Shown one piece after another: positions 53,892-61,830 of a stretch of DNA of 64,000 bases. The notes beneath the pieces were generated by a model that saw nothing but the letters and a program-made list of their open reading frames with translations, did not search any database and was not told the origin of the DNA. The translations under genes and the position numbers were made by a program. This DNA is from Geodermatophilus marinus (GTDB lineage Bacteria > Actinomycetota > Actinomycetes > Mycobacteriales > Geodermatophilaceae). The stretch is taken from the NCBI RefSeq assembly GCF_003428645.1, contig NZ_QVQH01000006.1, positions 1 through 64,000 on the forward strand. Reading direction: 5' to 3'. Every line of letters starts with the position of its first letter. Positions within the stretch are counted from its first letter, which is position 1.

Positions 53892-54955
53892 CCACCCGGC
53901 TGCGCGCCTGGGCCCTCGCCCGCCCGCGGGTGCTCGTCGTCGACCCGCCGGGCAGCGATCCGCTGCGCTGGGCCGTCGAGGAGGAACTCGACCGGCGCGG
54001 CTGGCCGCGGGCCGCGGTGCCGGCGGGGACCGACGTCCTGCTCGTGCTCGGCGAGCCGGGGCCCGGGCTCGCCGCGGCGGTCGACGTCCTCTGGACCCAG
54101 GTGCCGGCCCCCCGCCACCGGGCCCGGTTGCTCGCCGGGGCGGAGGTCGCCGCCGCGCTCGACGCCGCACGCGCCGCGCTGCTCGCCGGCGGCGACGCCG
54201 ACCGGCCCGATCCCGAGGCGCTGCTCGGCAGCGGCGAGGAGGACGGGGACGAGGACCCCGGTGCGGACGACGGCTCCGACGAGGACGCAGACGAGCCCGA
54301 CGGGGACCACGGGGGCATGGACCACGGGGGCATGGACCACGGGGGCATGGAGGTCGCCGGCCTGCCGATGGCGCAGACCGGGCCCGACCGGGACGGCCTC
54401 GAGCTCGACGTCCTGGCGGTGAGCCTGGGGCCGGTGCTGCCCGCCTGGCCGACCGGGCTCGTCCTGCGCGCCGAGGTCCAGGGCGACGTGGTCACCGGCG
54501 CCGAGCTGTCCTGGACCGACGACCCGCCCCAGGCCGCGGACCCCGACCCGCAGCGGCTGGCGCTGGACCGGCTGGCCCGCCTCCTGGAGGTCGCCGGCTG
54601 GCCGGCGGCCGCGCGCGACGCCCGGCGGGCGCGCGACGGGCTCGGCTCGGCGGACCCCGACCGCGTGGTCGCGGCCGGCGCCCTCGCCGCCGCGCTGACC
54701 CGGCGGGTGCGCCGCTCGCGCACCCTCGCCTGGTCGCTGCGCGGCGCCGGCCGGCCGGCGGACGAGCCGGGCGAGGGCGTGCTCGACCTCGTCCGGGACT
54801 GGTGCGCCGCCGCCACCGGCGACGCGCCACCGCCCGCGGGGGCGCCGCTCGACGCGCTCGCCGGCCGCCTGGAGGGCGCGGAGCTGGGCAGCGCCCGGCT
54901 GCTCGTGGCCGCGCGGGCGCCGGCTCCCGTCCCGGTGGGGGCCGACCGTGGGTGA
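53882..54955 (+). CDS. novel acidic DHGGM-repeat protein in place of the complex I Q-module
   Basis: The 357-residue protein lies exactly where nuoB, nuoC and nuoD are found in complete clusters. Residues 1-100 form an alpha/beta segment (RPRVLVVDPPG, DVLLVLGEPG) that may be a remnant NuoB-like fold, but the cysteines for the N2 cluster are absent; only one cysteine is present in the whole protein. Residues about 118-157 are highly acidic, then DHGGM repeated three times. The second half (GLPMAQTGPDRDGLELDVLAVSLGPVLPAWPTGLVL) resembles a NuoD-adjacent segment seen in actinobacterial complex I-like proteins, as far as I remember. No membrane helix. Overlaps nuoA by 10 bp and nuoH by 8 bp, so it is translated with them. 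Confidence 0.6.
   Translation: MDLTTRLRAWALARPRVLVVDPPGSDPLRWAVEEELDRRGWPRAAVPAGTDVLLVLGEPGPGLAAAVDVLWTQVPAPRHRARLLAGAEVAAALDAARAALLAGGDADRPDPEALLGSGEEDGDEDPGADDGSDEDADEPDGDHGGMDHGGMDHGGMEVAGLPMAQTGPDRDGLELDVLAVSLGPVLPAWPTGLVLRAEVQGDVVTGAELSWTDDPPQAADPDPQRLALDRLARLLEVAGWPAAARDARRARDGLGSADPDRVVAAGALAAALTRRVRRSRTLAWSLRGAGRPADEPGEGVLDLVRDWCAAATGDAPPPAGAPLDALAGRLEGAELGSARLLVAARAPAPVPVGADRG
54305..54349 (+). repeat. three perfect 15-bp direct repeats coding DHGGM
   Basis: GACCACGGGGGCATG occurs three times without a mismatch, giving three Asp-His-Gly-Gly-Met units. The lack of synonymous drift points to recent expansion or active repeat homogenisation. Confidence 0.9.
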
Positions 54956-55886
54956 GACCGCGACGCTCGCCGACGCCTGGGGCGCGGTCCCCGCGGCCCT
55001 CGTGGTCGTGGCGGTCGCGCTGGCCCTGGGCTGGGCGGTCACCGCGACCGACCGCGCCGTGCTCGCCGGCGGCGGCCCGGTGCCCGGGCCCGGGCGCGAC
55101 GCCGCCCGCCTGCTGCTCGAGCAGCGGCGCACGACCCCGGCCCCGGACCGGCTGCTCTGGCGGCTGGGCTGCGCCGGCGTGGCGGTGCTCGCGCTGGCGT
55201 CGTGGGCCGTCGTCCCCCTGGGCTCGCGGAGCCTGTGGTCGACCAGCGCCGACCTGGTCTGGTTCAACGCCGCCGAGGCCGTGCTGTGGGCCGCGGTCTG
55301 GCTGGTCGGCTGGGGCCCCAACGCCTTCGCCGCGCTGACCGGCGGGTACCGGTTCCTCGCGCAGGGGCTGGCCTACGAGCTGCCGCTGATGTTCGCGCTC
55401 ATCACGGCAGGGCTGGCGGCCGGTTCGCTGCGCACCACCGACGTCGTCGCCGCCCAGGCCGGCCTCTGGTTCGTGGTCACCATGCCGGTGGCCTTCGTCG
55501 TCTTCCTGGCCGCCGCCGCGGCCTTCGCCTTCTGGGGCCCGTTCGACGCCCCGGCGGGCACGGACGTCGCCGGTGGGGTCACCTCCGAGCTGTCGGGTGT
55601 CGACCGGCTGCTGGTCTCCGCCGGACGGGCGGTGTTCCTGGGTGCCGCGGCCGCGATGGCCGTCGCCCTCTTCCTCGGCGGGGGAGCGGGGCCCTGGCTC
55701 CCCGGGCCGGTCTGGCAGCTGGTCAAGACCCTCGCCGTCGTGGCGCTGCTGGTCCGGGCCGGGCGGCGGCTGCCGCTGCTGCGCCCCGACCGGGCCGTCG
55801 AGGTCGCCTGGGTGGTCGTGATCCCCGTCGTCCTGCTGCAGGCGCTGGTCGTCGCGGTGCTCGTGCTGGCCGGGTTCTACGGGTGA
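54948..55886 (+). CDS. nuoH: complex I subunit H-like membrane protein (divergent)
   Basis: The 312-residue protein has about eight helices and conserved NuoH stretches AALTGGYRFLAQGLAYELPLMFALI and DRLLVSAGRAVFLG. The quinone-chamber loop is altered: standard NuoH has PFDLPEAEQELVAGYNVEYSG-like sequence, here GPFDAPAGTDVAGGVTSELSG, losing most of the conserved glutamates. A quinone-reducing interface with NuoB/D is therefore doubtful. The GTG overlaps the previous stop by 8 bp. Confidence 0.82.
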   Translation: MGETATLADAWGAVPAALVVVAVALALGWAVTATDRAVLAGGGPVPGPGRDAARLLLEQRRTTPAPDRLLWRLGCAGVAVLALASWAVVPLGSRSLWSTSADLVWFNAAEAVLWAAVWLVGWGPNAFAALTGGYRFLAQGLAYELPLMFALITAGLAAGSLRTTDVVAAQAGLWFVVTMPVAFVVFLAAAAAFAFWGPFDAPAGTDVAGGVTSELSGVDRLLVSAGRAVFLGAAAAMAVALFLGGGAGPWLPGPVWQLVKTLAVVALLVRAGRRLPLLRPDRAVEVAWVVVIPVVLLQALVVAVLVLAGFYG

Positions 55887-55896
55887 GGGAGGAGTC

Positions 55897-56478
55897 GTGC
55901 TGACCGCATCGACCGGGTGGCTGCTGGCCGCCGCCGCGGTGCTCGGGGTGCTCTCGGTGGCCTCCGGGGTCGCGGTCTTCGTCGTGGACTCGATGGCCCG
56001 GGCCACCTTCGCGCTGCTGGGCTCGTTCCTGGCCGTCGCCGCGGTGCTCCTCGCCCTCGACCTGGCCTACCTCGCGGTGGTGACCGCGCTGATGATGACG
56101 ATCGAGATGGCGATCATGGCCGTCTTCATGATCGCTTTCATGATGAACCCGGCCGGCCTCGTGCCGATGTCGATGGTGCACAACACCAGGGGGTCGGCGG
56201 TGGTCGGCGCGGGGGCGTTCGTCGTCCTGACCGCCGGGATCTGGCTGGTCGACTGGCCCGTGCGGCGGACGGCGGTGCCCGCCGACCCCACCCGCCAGCT
56301 CGGCGAAGCGCTCATGGGCAGCCACATGCTGGTCATGCTGGGGATCGGCGTCGCGCTGTTCGCCACGATCCTGGCCGGCACGCTCCTGGCCACCGCCCGC
56401 GGGCGCTACGACCGCTTCGGCCCCGACCTCACCGCCCACCGGCCCGCCGACCCCGTGCGCGGGGGGCTGGCCCGGTGA
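55897..56478 (+). CDS. nuoJ: complex I subunit J-like membrane protein
   Basis: The 193-residue protein has five hydrophobic segments, including LALDLAYLAVVTALMMTIEMAIMAVFMIAFM, where NuoJ has its pi-bulge helix 3, and GSHMLVMLGIGVALFATILAG. GGAGGA precedes the GTG. It overlaps nuoK by 4 bp. Methionine content in the third helix is unusually high. Confidence 0.82.
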   Translation: MLTASTGWLLAAAAVLGVLSVASGVAVFVVDSMARATFALLGSFLAVAAVLLALDLAYLAVVTALMMTIEMAIMAVFMIAFMMNPAGLVPMSMVHNTRGSAVVGAGAFVVLTAGIWLVDWPVRRTAVPADPTRQLGEALMGSHMLVMLGIGVALFATILAGTLLATARGRYDRFGPDLTAHRPADPVRGGLAR

Positions 56479-56792
56479 GCGCGGAGGTGGTGCTCCAGGT
56501 GGTGCTGACCGTCGCCGCCGGCCTGGTGGGGGTCGGGCTGTTCGGCGCCCTCTCCCAGCAGACGGTGGTCATGGTCATGATGGGCCTCGAGCTGGTCCTG
56601 AACGGGGTGCTGCTGGCCGGGGGCGCGGCCTGGTACTTCCTCGCCCCCGGGCTGCCCGACGCCCAGGTGCTGGTCGTCGTCGTGCTCGTGGTCATGGCCG
56701 TGGAGATGGCCATGGGCTTCGCGGTCACGATCGCGCTGTACCGGTCGCGGCAGGTCGAGATGATCGACATGGCCGCGGACCTGCGCGGATGA
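56475..56792 (+). CDS. nuoK: complex I subunit K-like membrane protein
   Basis: The 105-residue protein has three helices and keeps the two proton-path glutamates of NuoK: Glu39 in MMGLELVLNGVLL and Glu77 in MAVEMAMGFAV. Length is normal. Its last codons and stop form the first copy of a 29-bp tandem duplication leading into nuoL. Confidence 0.88.
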   Translation: MSAEVVLQVVLTVAAGLVGVGLFGALSQQTVVMVMMGLELVLNGVLLAGGAAWYFLAPGLPDAQVLVVVVLVVMAVEMAMGFAVTIALYRSRQVEMIDMAADLRG

Positions 56793-56855
56793 CCGGCACG
56801 GCCGCGGAGCTGCGCGGGTGACCGGCACGGCCGCGGAGCCGCGCGGGTGAGCGCC
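56771..56855 (+). repeat. 29-bp tandem repeats at the nuoK/nuoL junction
   Basis: Copies at 56771-56799, 56800-56828 and 56829-56855 (partial) share GGCCGCGGAGCTGCGCGGGTGA. The first copy holds the nuoK stop (GATGA), and the last holds the nuoL GTG start (GGGTGAGC). Between them 54 bp have been added without destroying the TGA/GTG junction pattern. Confidence 0.88.
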
Positions 56856-58787
56856 GCCGTCCTCGCCGCGCTGACGGGGCTGCCCACCGTCGCCGGTGCC
56901 GCGCTGCTGCTCTGCGGACGGCGCGCCGACCGGGCCGCCGCGCCGGTGGCCGTGGCGGTGACCGCCGCGACCCTGGTGCTGGCCGCCGCGGCCGCGGCGG
57001 GCCGGCCGGAGCTCTCCGCCCCGTTCCTCACCACCGTCGAGGGCGGGGACCTGCGGCTGGTCGTCGACGGGCTGTCGGCCGTCCTCGTCGTCCTGGTGGC
57101 GGCGGTCGCCCTGCCGGTCACGGTGTTCGCCGCCGCCGGCCTGCCCCGCGACACCGCCCGGGCCCGGTTCGCCGGCCTCCTGCTGCTGTTCGTCGCCGCC
57201 ATGCTGGTCACGGTCACCGCGGCCACGCTGCCGGCGCTGCTCCTGGCGTGGGAGGTCATGGGGGCGACGTCCTACGCGCTGATCGGCTTCCGCTGGGACG
57301 AGCCGGGCAAGCTCGCGGCCGGCACCGTGGCCTTCCTGACCACGCGCGCCGCCGACCTCGGGCTCTACGTCGCCGCCGGGGCGGCCCTGGCGGCGACCGG
57401 CAGCCTGGCGCTGCCCGACCTCCGCGCCGCCGCCGGCGGCTGGGCCGACCTGGCCGCGGCCGGCGTCCTGGTCGCCGCGCTCGGCAAGTCCGCGCAGCTG
57501 CCGTTCTCGGCCTGGCTGTCCAGTGCGATGCAGGGGCCGAGCCCGGTGAGCGCCCTGCTGCACTCGGCCACGATGGTGGCGGCCGGTGGCTACCTGCTGC
57601 TCCGGCTGCACCCGCTGCTGGCCGGGACCGGCTGGGCGGCGACCGCGGCCGCCTGGGCCGGCGCGCTCACCGCGCTCGTGCTCGGGCTGGTCGCGCTGGC
57701 GCAGACCGACGTCAAGCAGCTGCTGGCGGCCAGCACCGCCGCCCAGATCGGTTTCGTGGTGCTGGCCGCCGGGGCCGGCGCCACGGCCGGCGGCACCGCC
57801 CAGCTCGTCGCGCACGCCGCGGTCAAGGCCGGCCTGTTCGTCGCCGCCGGGGCGTGGCTGACCGCCCTGGGCACCCGGGAGCTGGCGGGGCTGCGCGGCG
57901 CCGCGCGCCGGTACCCGGGGGTCGGGGCCGCGGTGACCGTGGCCGCGCTCGCGCTGGCCGGGGTCCCGCCGCTGTCGCTGTGGGCGAGCAAGGACGAGGT
58001 CCTGGCCGGGGTGGAGAGCACCGCGCTGCACGCGGTGGGCCTGGCCGCGGCGGTCGTGGCCGCCGGCTACTCCGGCCGGCTGCTGGCCGTGGTGCTCGCC
58101 CGGCCCGGCGGGGAGGAGGCCTTCGACAGCGAGGAGCCGGGGACCCGCCGGGTGCCCGCGGCCACGACCGCGGTCGCCGCCGCGTTCGCCGTGCCCGCCG
58201 CCGGGCTGGGGGTGCTCGCGCTGCCCGCGGTCGCCGAGGCGCTGCGCCGGCTGCTCGGCGCCGAGGGGGAGCCCGCCCCGACGGGAGGCGCGCTCGTCCT
58301 GTCGGGTGCACTGGCCGTCGCCGCGCTCGCCGGCACCGTGCTGGTCGTGCGGGTGCGCCCCGGGCTGGTCCGCGCCGCCGAGCGCGGCCCGCTGCACCGC
58401 TGGGCAGGGCTGGGCCGGCTGCTCACCCCGCGGCCGGGCCTCGCGCTGGCCCGAGCACTGGCCGTGGCCGACGACCGCGGCCTCGACCGGGCGGTGCACG
58501 CGGCGGCCGGGGGCGTCCGCCGGCTGGCCGCCGCGGTCGCCCGGGCCGACGACGGCGTCCTGGACCGGGCGGTCACCGGGGTCGCCCGGGCGACCCGCCG
58601 GGCGGCCGACGGCTCCGCCCGCGCCGACGGCGGCCTGGTCGACGGCGCCGTCCGCGCCACCGCCCGGGCGGTGCGGCGGGCCGGGACGGCCGCCCGCCGC
58701 CCGCAGACCGGCCTGCTGCACCAGTACTACGCCCAGGCCGCCGCCGGCCTGGGCGTCCTGCTCCTCCTGCTGCTCGTCGCGAGGTGA
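56847..58787 (+). CDS. nuoL: complex I subunit L-like antiporter protein
   Basis: The 646-residue protein has about 14 helices of the Mrp-antiporter type. The proton-path residues are kept: Glu136 in LLAWEVMGATSYALIGF, Lys in LGKSAQLPFSAWL, HSATMVAAGGYLL, and Lys in WASKDEVL. The C-terminal 150 residues replace the usual lateral helix with an amphipathic stretch of three similar units (ADDRGLDRAVHAAAGGVRRL, ADDGVLDRAVTGVARATRR, ADGGLVDGAVRATARAVRR) before a final membrane helix. Confidence 0.9.
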   Translation: MSAAVLAALTGLPTVAGAALLLCGRRADRAAAPVAVAVTAATLVLAAAAAAGRPELSAPFLTTVEGGDLRLVVDGLSAVLVVLVAAVALPVTVFAAAGLPRDTARARFAGLLLLFVAAMLVTVTAATLPALLLAWEVMGATSYALIGFRWDEPGKLAAGTVAFLTTRAADLGLYVAAGAALAATGSLALPDLRAAAGGWADLAAAGVLVAALGKSAQLPFSAWLSSAMQGPSPVSALLHSATMVAAGGYLLLRLHPLLAGTGWAATAAAWAGALTALVLGLVALAQTDVKQLLAASTAAQIGFVVLAAGAGATAGGTAQLVAHAAVKAGLFVAAGAWLTALGTRELAGLRGAARRYPGVGAAVTVAALALAGVPPLSLWASKDEVLAGVESTALHAVGLAAAVVAAGYSGRLLAVVLARPGGEEAFDSEEPGTRRVPAATTAVAAAFAVPAAGLGVLALPAVAEALRRLLGAEGEPAPTGGALVLSGALAVAALAGTVLVVRVRPGLVRAAERGPLHRWAGLGRLLTPRPGLALARALAVADDRGLDRAVHAAAGGVRRLAAAVARADDGVLDRAVTGVARATRRAADGSARADGGLVDGAVRATARAVRRAGTAARRPQTGLLHQYYAQAAAGLGVLLLLLLVAR

Positions 58788-58791
58788 CCCG

Positions 58792-60369
58792 GTGCTCCTG
58801 ACCGTCGTGATCTTCATGCCGCTCGCCGTGGCTGCCGTGCTCGCCGCCGCCCGCGGCCTGCCCGGCCGGACGGCGAGCGCGGTGTGGGTGGTGGCCTCGG
58901 CCGTCGACCTCGCGCTCGTCGCCTGGCTGTGGTGGCGTTTCGAGCCGGGCACCGGTGCCTCCGGCGTCGTGAACGGGTTCGCCTCCGAGGTGGACCTGCG
59001 GTGGATCCCGACCGTCGACGCGGGCTACCACGTCGGTGCCGACGGGCTGTCGCTGCCGCTCATGGCGCTCACCGGCGTGCTGTTCCTCGCCTGCGCGGTC
59101 TACTCGCTGCGGGAGACCGACCGGCCGCGGACCTACGCGGCCCTGTTCCTCTTCCTGCAGACCGCCTGCCTGGGCACCTTCGCCGCGCTCGACCTCATCC
59201 TGTTCTTCGTCTTCTTCGACCTCACCATCGTCGGGATGTACTTCGTCATCGCCGGGTGGGGGCACGGCGACGCGCGGCGCAGCGCGCTGACGTTCTTCCT
59301 CTACACCTTCGTCGGCTCGCTGGCCCTGCTGGTCGGCTTCATCGGCCTGTTCCTCGGCAGCGAGCCGCGCACCTTCGACATGGTGGCGCTGGCCGCCGAC
59401 CCGCCGCTGGCCGGATCCCCCGTCGCCGGCGGCCTCGTGCTGCTGGCGATCGGGCTGGGCCTGGCGGTGAAGACCCCGCTGTTCCCGTTCCACACCTGGC
59501 TGCCCGACGCGCACACCGACGCCCCCGCCACCGGGTCGGCCGTCCTCGCCGGGGTGCTGCTCAAGCTCGGCACCTACGGCTTCGTGCGGATCGCCATGCC
59601 GATCCTCCCGGAGGCCTGGCAGCGCTGGGCGACCGTCGTCGTGGTGTTCGGCGTGGTCAGCGTCCTGTGGGGCGCGCTGGTCGCCCTCGCGCAGACCGAC
59701 GTGAAGCGGATGATCGCCTACACCTCGGTCAACCACATGGGGTACGTGCTGCTCGGCCTCGGCGCCGCCGGCATGGTGGCCGCCGCCGACGAGGGGGCGC
59801 GGACGGTGGCCACCGTGGGCGCGGTCTACCAGATGGTCAGCCACGGCCTGCTCACCGGCGCGCTGTTCCTGCTGGCCGGCGTGCTGTGGTCGCGCGGGCA
59901 CACCTACGCCTTCGACCGCTGGGGCGGGCTGGCCCGCCCGGCCCCGCTGTTCGCCGCGGCGCTCGCGGTCGCCGCGTTCGGCTCGCTCGGGCTGCCGGGC
60001 CTGTCCGGGTTCGTCGCCGAGTTCCAGGTCTTCACCGGAGCCCTGGAGGCGGCGCCGGTCGCGACGGTGATCGCCGTCCTCGGCATCCTGGTCACCGCCG
60101 GGCTGTTCCTGCTCGCGCTGCAGCGGCTGCTCACCGGGGAGACCACCGCGCCGTCGCCCGGCCGAGGGCCGGAACCGGCCGGCGGGGGCGAGGGTGCCAC
60201 CGCCGTGCGGGAGCGCACCGCGGTGCGGGTGGCCGACCTGCGCGCGCCCGAGCTCCTCGCGATCGTGCCGCTGCTCGCCCTCTCGGTCGTCCTCGGGCTG
60301 CTCCCGTGGGTGCTGCTCGACGTCATCGAGCCGGCCGCCGCCGCGGTGGTGGAGCTGGTGGGCCGGTGA
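58792..60369 (+). CDS. nuoM: complex I subunit M-like antiporter protein
   Basis: The 525-residue protein has about 14 helices. Lys in AVKTPLFPFHTWLPDAHTDAP, Lys in LLKLGTYGFVRI and Glu in GFVAEFQVF are kept. The helix-5 carboxylate is Asp143 (FFDLTIVGMYF) where E. coli NuoM has Glu144, a conservative change. GTG lies 4 bp after the nuoL stop, and the gene ends in a GTGA overlap with nuoN. Confidence 0.9.
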   Translation: MLLTVVIFMPLAVAAVLAAARGLPGRTASAVWVVASAVDLALVAWLWWRFEPGTGASGVVNGFASEVDLRWIPTVDAGYHVGADGLSLPLMALTGVLFLACAVYSLRETDRPRTYAALFLFLQTACLGTFAALDLILFFVFFDLTIVGMYFVIAGWGHGDARRSALTFFLYTFVGSLALLVGFIGLFLGSEPRTFDMVALAADPPLAGSPVAGGLVLLAIGLGLAVKTPLFPFHTWLPDAHTDAPATGSAVLAGVLLKLGTYGFVRIAMPILPEAWQRWATVVVVFGVVSVLWGALVALAQTDVKRMIAYTSVNHMGYVLLGLGAAGMVAAADEGARTVATVGAVYQMVSHGLLTGALFLLAGVLWSRGHTYAFDRWGGLARPAPLFAAALAVAAFGSLGLPGLSGFVAEFQVFTGALEAAPVATVIAVLGILVTAGLFLLALQRLLTGETTAPSPGRGPEPAGGGEGATAVRERTAVRVADLRAPELLAIVPLLALSVVLGLLPWVLLDVIEPAAAAVVELVGR

Positions 60370-61823
60370 GCGGCGGCGGCGAGCAGTGGGGCGCCCTCCT
60401 GCCGGAGGGTCTGCTCCTGTTGGGCGCCGTCGCCGGGCTGCTCGTGGGCCTGTGGACCCCCCAGCACCGCCAGGCCCGGGTGCGCTGGGTGGTGACGGCG
60501 GCCTGCCTGGCCGCGGCCGCGGTGGCGGCCGCGCGGCTGCCCGGCCCGGGCGAGCGGGTCTTCGACGGCGTGTGGGTGGTCGACACCACCACCGGGGTGG
60601 TCCGGGTGGTCGTCGCCCTCGCCGTCCCGGTGCTGGTGTGGCTGGCCGTGCCGACGCTGGCCGGCCACCCGCGGGAGACCGAGGCCTGGGTGCTCATGGT
60701 GCTCGGCGGCCTGGGCGCGGTCGCCCTGGCCGGGGCGGGGGACCTGCTGCTGCTCGTCGCGGGCTACCTGCTGGCCAGCGTGCCGCTGTACGCGCTCGCC
60801 GGCTTCGCAAAGGACGCGCCCGGCGTCGAGGCGGCGATGAAGTACTACCTGTTCGGCGCCTTCTCCGGGGTCCTCCTGCTGCTCGGCGTGGCCGGCCTGG
60901 TGCTGGCCGGCGGGGCCGGCGGCTACGAGCACCTGGCCGGGGCGCTGCCGGGCGCCTCGCCGGCGCTGGTGGCCGTCGGCGTGCTCGGCGTGCTCGCCGG
61001 GGTGGGCTTCAAGGCCGGCGCCGTCCCCGTGCACTTCTGGGTGCCGGACGTGGCGGCGGGGACGCCGCCGGCCGTCGCGGCCTACCTGACCACCGTGCCC
61101 AAGATCGGCGCGGTGGCGGCGGCCTACCGGCTGGTCGACGAGCCGCTGGCCGGGGCGCCGGTCGACGTGCCGCTGGTGGTGGCGGTCGTCGCCGCGGCGA
61201 GCATGACCCTGGGCAACCTGGCCGCCCTCGCCCAGACCCACCTGCTGCGCCTGCTGGCCTACTCGACGGTCAGCCAGGTCGGCTACCTGTTCATGGTGGT
61301 GGCCGTCGCCGGGCGCTCCGCCCTCGCCCCGGGTGCCCTGGCGGTCTACCTGGCCGGCTACGCGGTCACGAACGTGGGCGCCTTCGCCGCGGTGGCGGCG
61401 GCCCCGGCGGCGCGCACGATCACCGACTGGGCGACCGCCGTGGGGCGGCACCGCTGGCTGGTGGTCAGCCTCGTCGTCTGCCTGCTCGGCCTGGTCGGGA
61501 CCCCGCCGACGGCGGTGTTCGTCGGCAAGCTGGCGGTCTTCGCGGCGGCGTGGGACGGCGGCCTGGCCTGGCTGGTGGTGCTCGCGGCGGTGAACACCGT
61601 GGCCAGCCTCTTCTACTACCTGCGCTGGTTCGCCCCCGCCTTCGCCGGCGTCGCGGCGGCGCCCGGGGTGGGGGAGCCCGGCCCGGGCAGCGGGCCCCGG
61701 ACCGCCGCCGGCACGGCCCAGCGGATCCGGCCAGGACTGCCGGTGGGGGTGCTGCACGCCGCGGCGGCCGGGTCGCTGGCCCTCGGCCTGGCCGCCGGCG
61801 GCTGGCTCGCGGTCGTGGCGTGA
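60366..61823 (+). CDS. nuoN: complex I subunit N-like antiporter protein
   Basis: The 485-residue protein has about 14 helices with the NuoN/antiporter pattern: AAMKYYLFGAFSGVLLLLGVAGL, GFKAGAVPVHFWVPDVAAGTPPAVAAYLTTVPKIGAV, LLRLLAYSTVSQVGYLFM and VGTPPTAVFVGKLAVF. The lysines in GFKAGAVP and VPKIGAV correspond to transport lysines. It ends the cluster; a convergent glycosyltransferase gene follows after 7 bp. Confidence 0.9.
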   Translation: MSGGGEQWGALLPEGLLLLGAVAGLLVGLWTPQHRQARVRWVVTAACLAAAAVAAARLPGPGERVFDGVWVVDTTTGVVRVVVALAVPVLVWLAVPTLAGHPRETEAWVLMVLGGLGAVALAGAGDLLLLVAGYLLASVPLYALAGFAKDAPGVEAAMKYYLFGAFSGVLLLLGVAGLVLAGGAGGYEHLAGALPGASPALVAVGVLGVLAGVGFKAGAVPVHFWVPDVAAGTPPAVAAYLTTVPKIGAVAAAYRLVDEPLAGAPVDVPLVVAVVAAASMTLGNLAALAQTHLLRLLAYSTVSQVGYLFMVVAVAGRSALAPGALAVYLAGYAVTNVGAFAAVAAAPAARTITDWATAVGRHRWLVVSLVVCLLGLVGTPPTAVFVGKLAVFAAAWDGGLAWLVVLAAVNTVASLFYYLRWFAPAFAGVAAAPGVGEPGPGSGPRTAAGTAQRIRPGLPVGVLHAAAAGSLALGLAAGGWLAVVA

Positions 61824-61830
61824 CGGCCGG

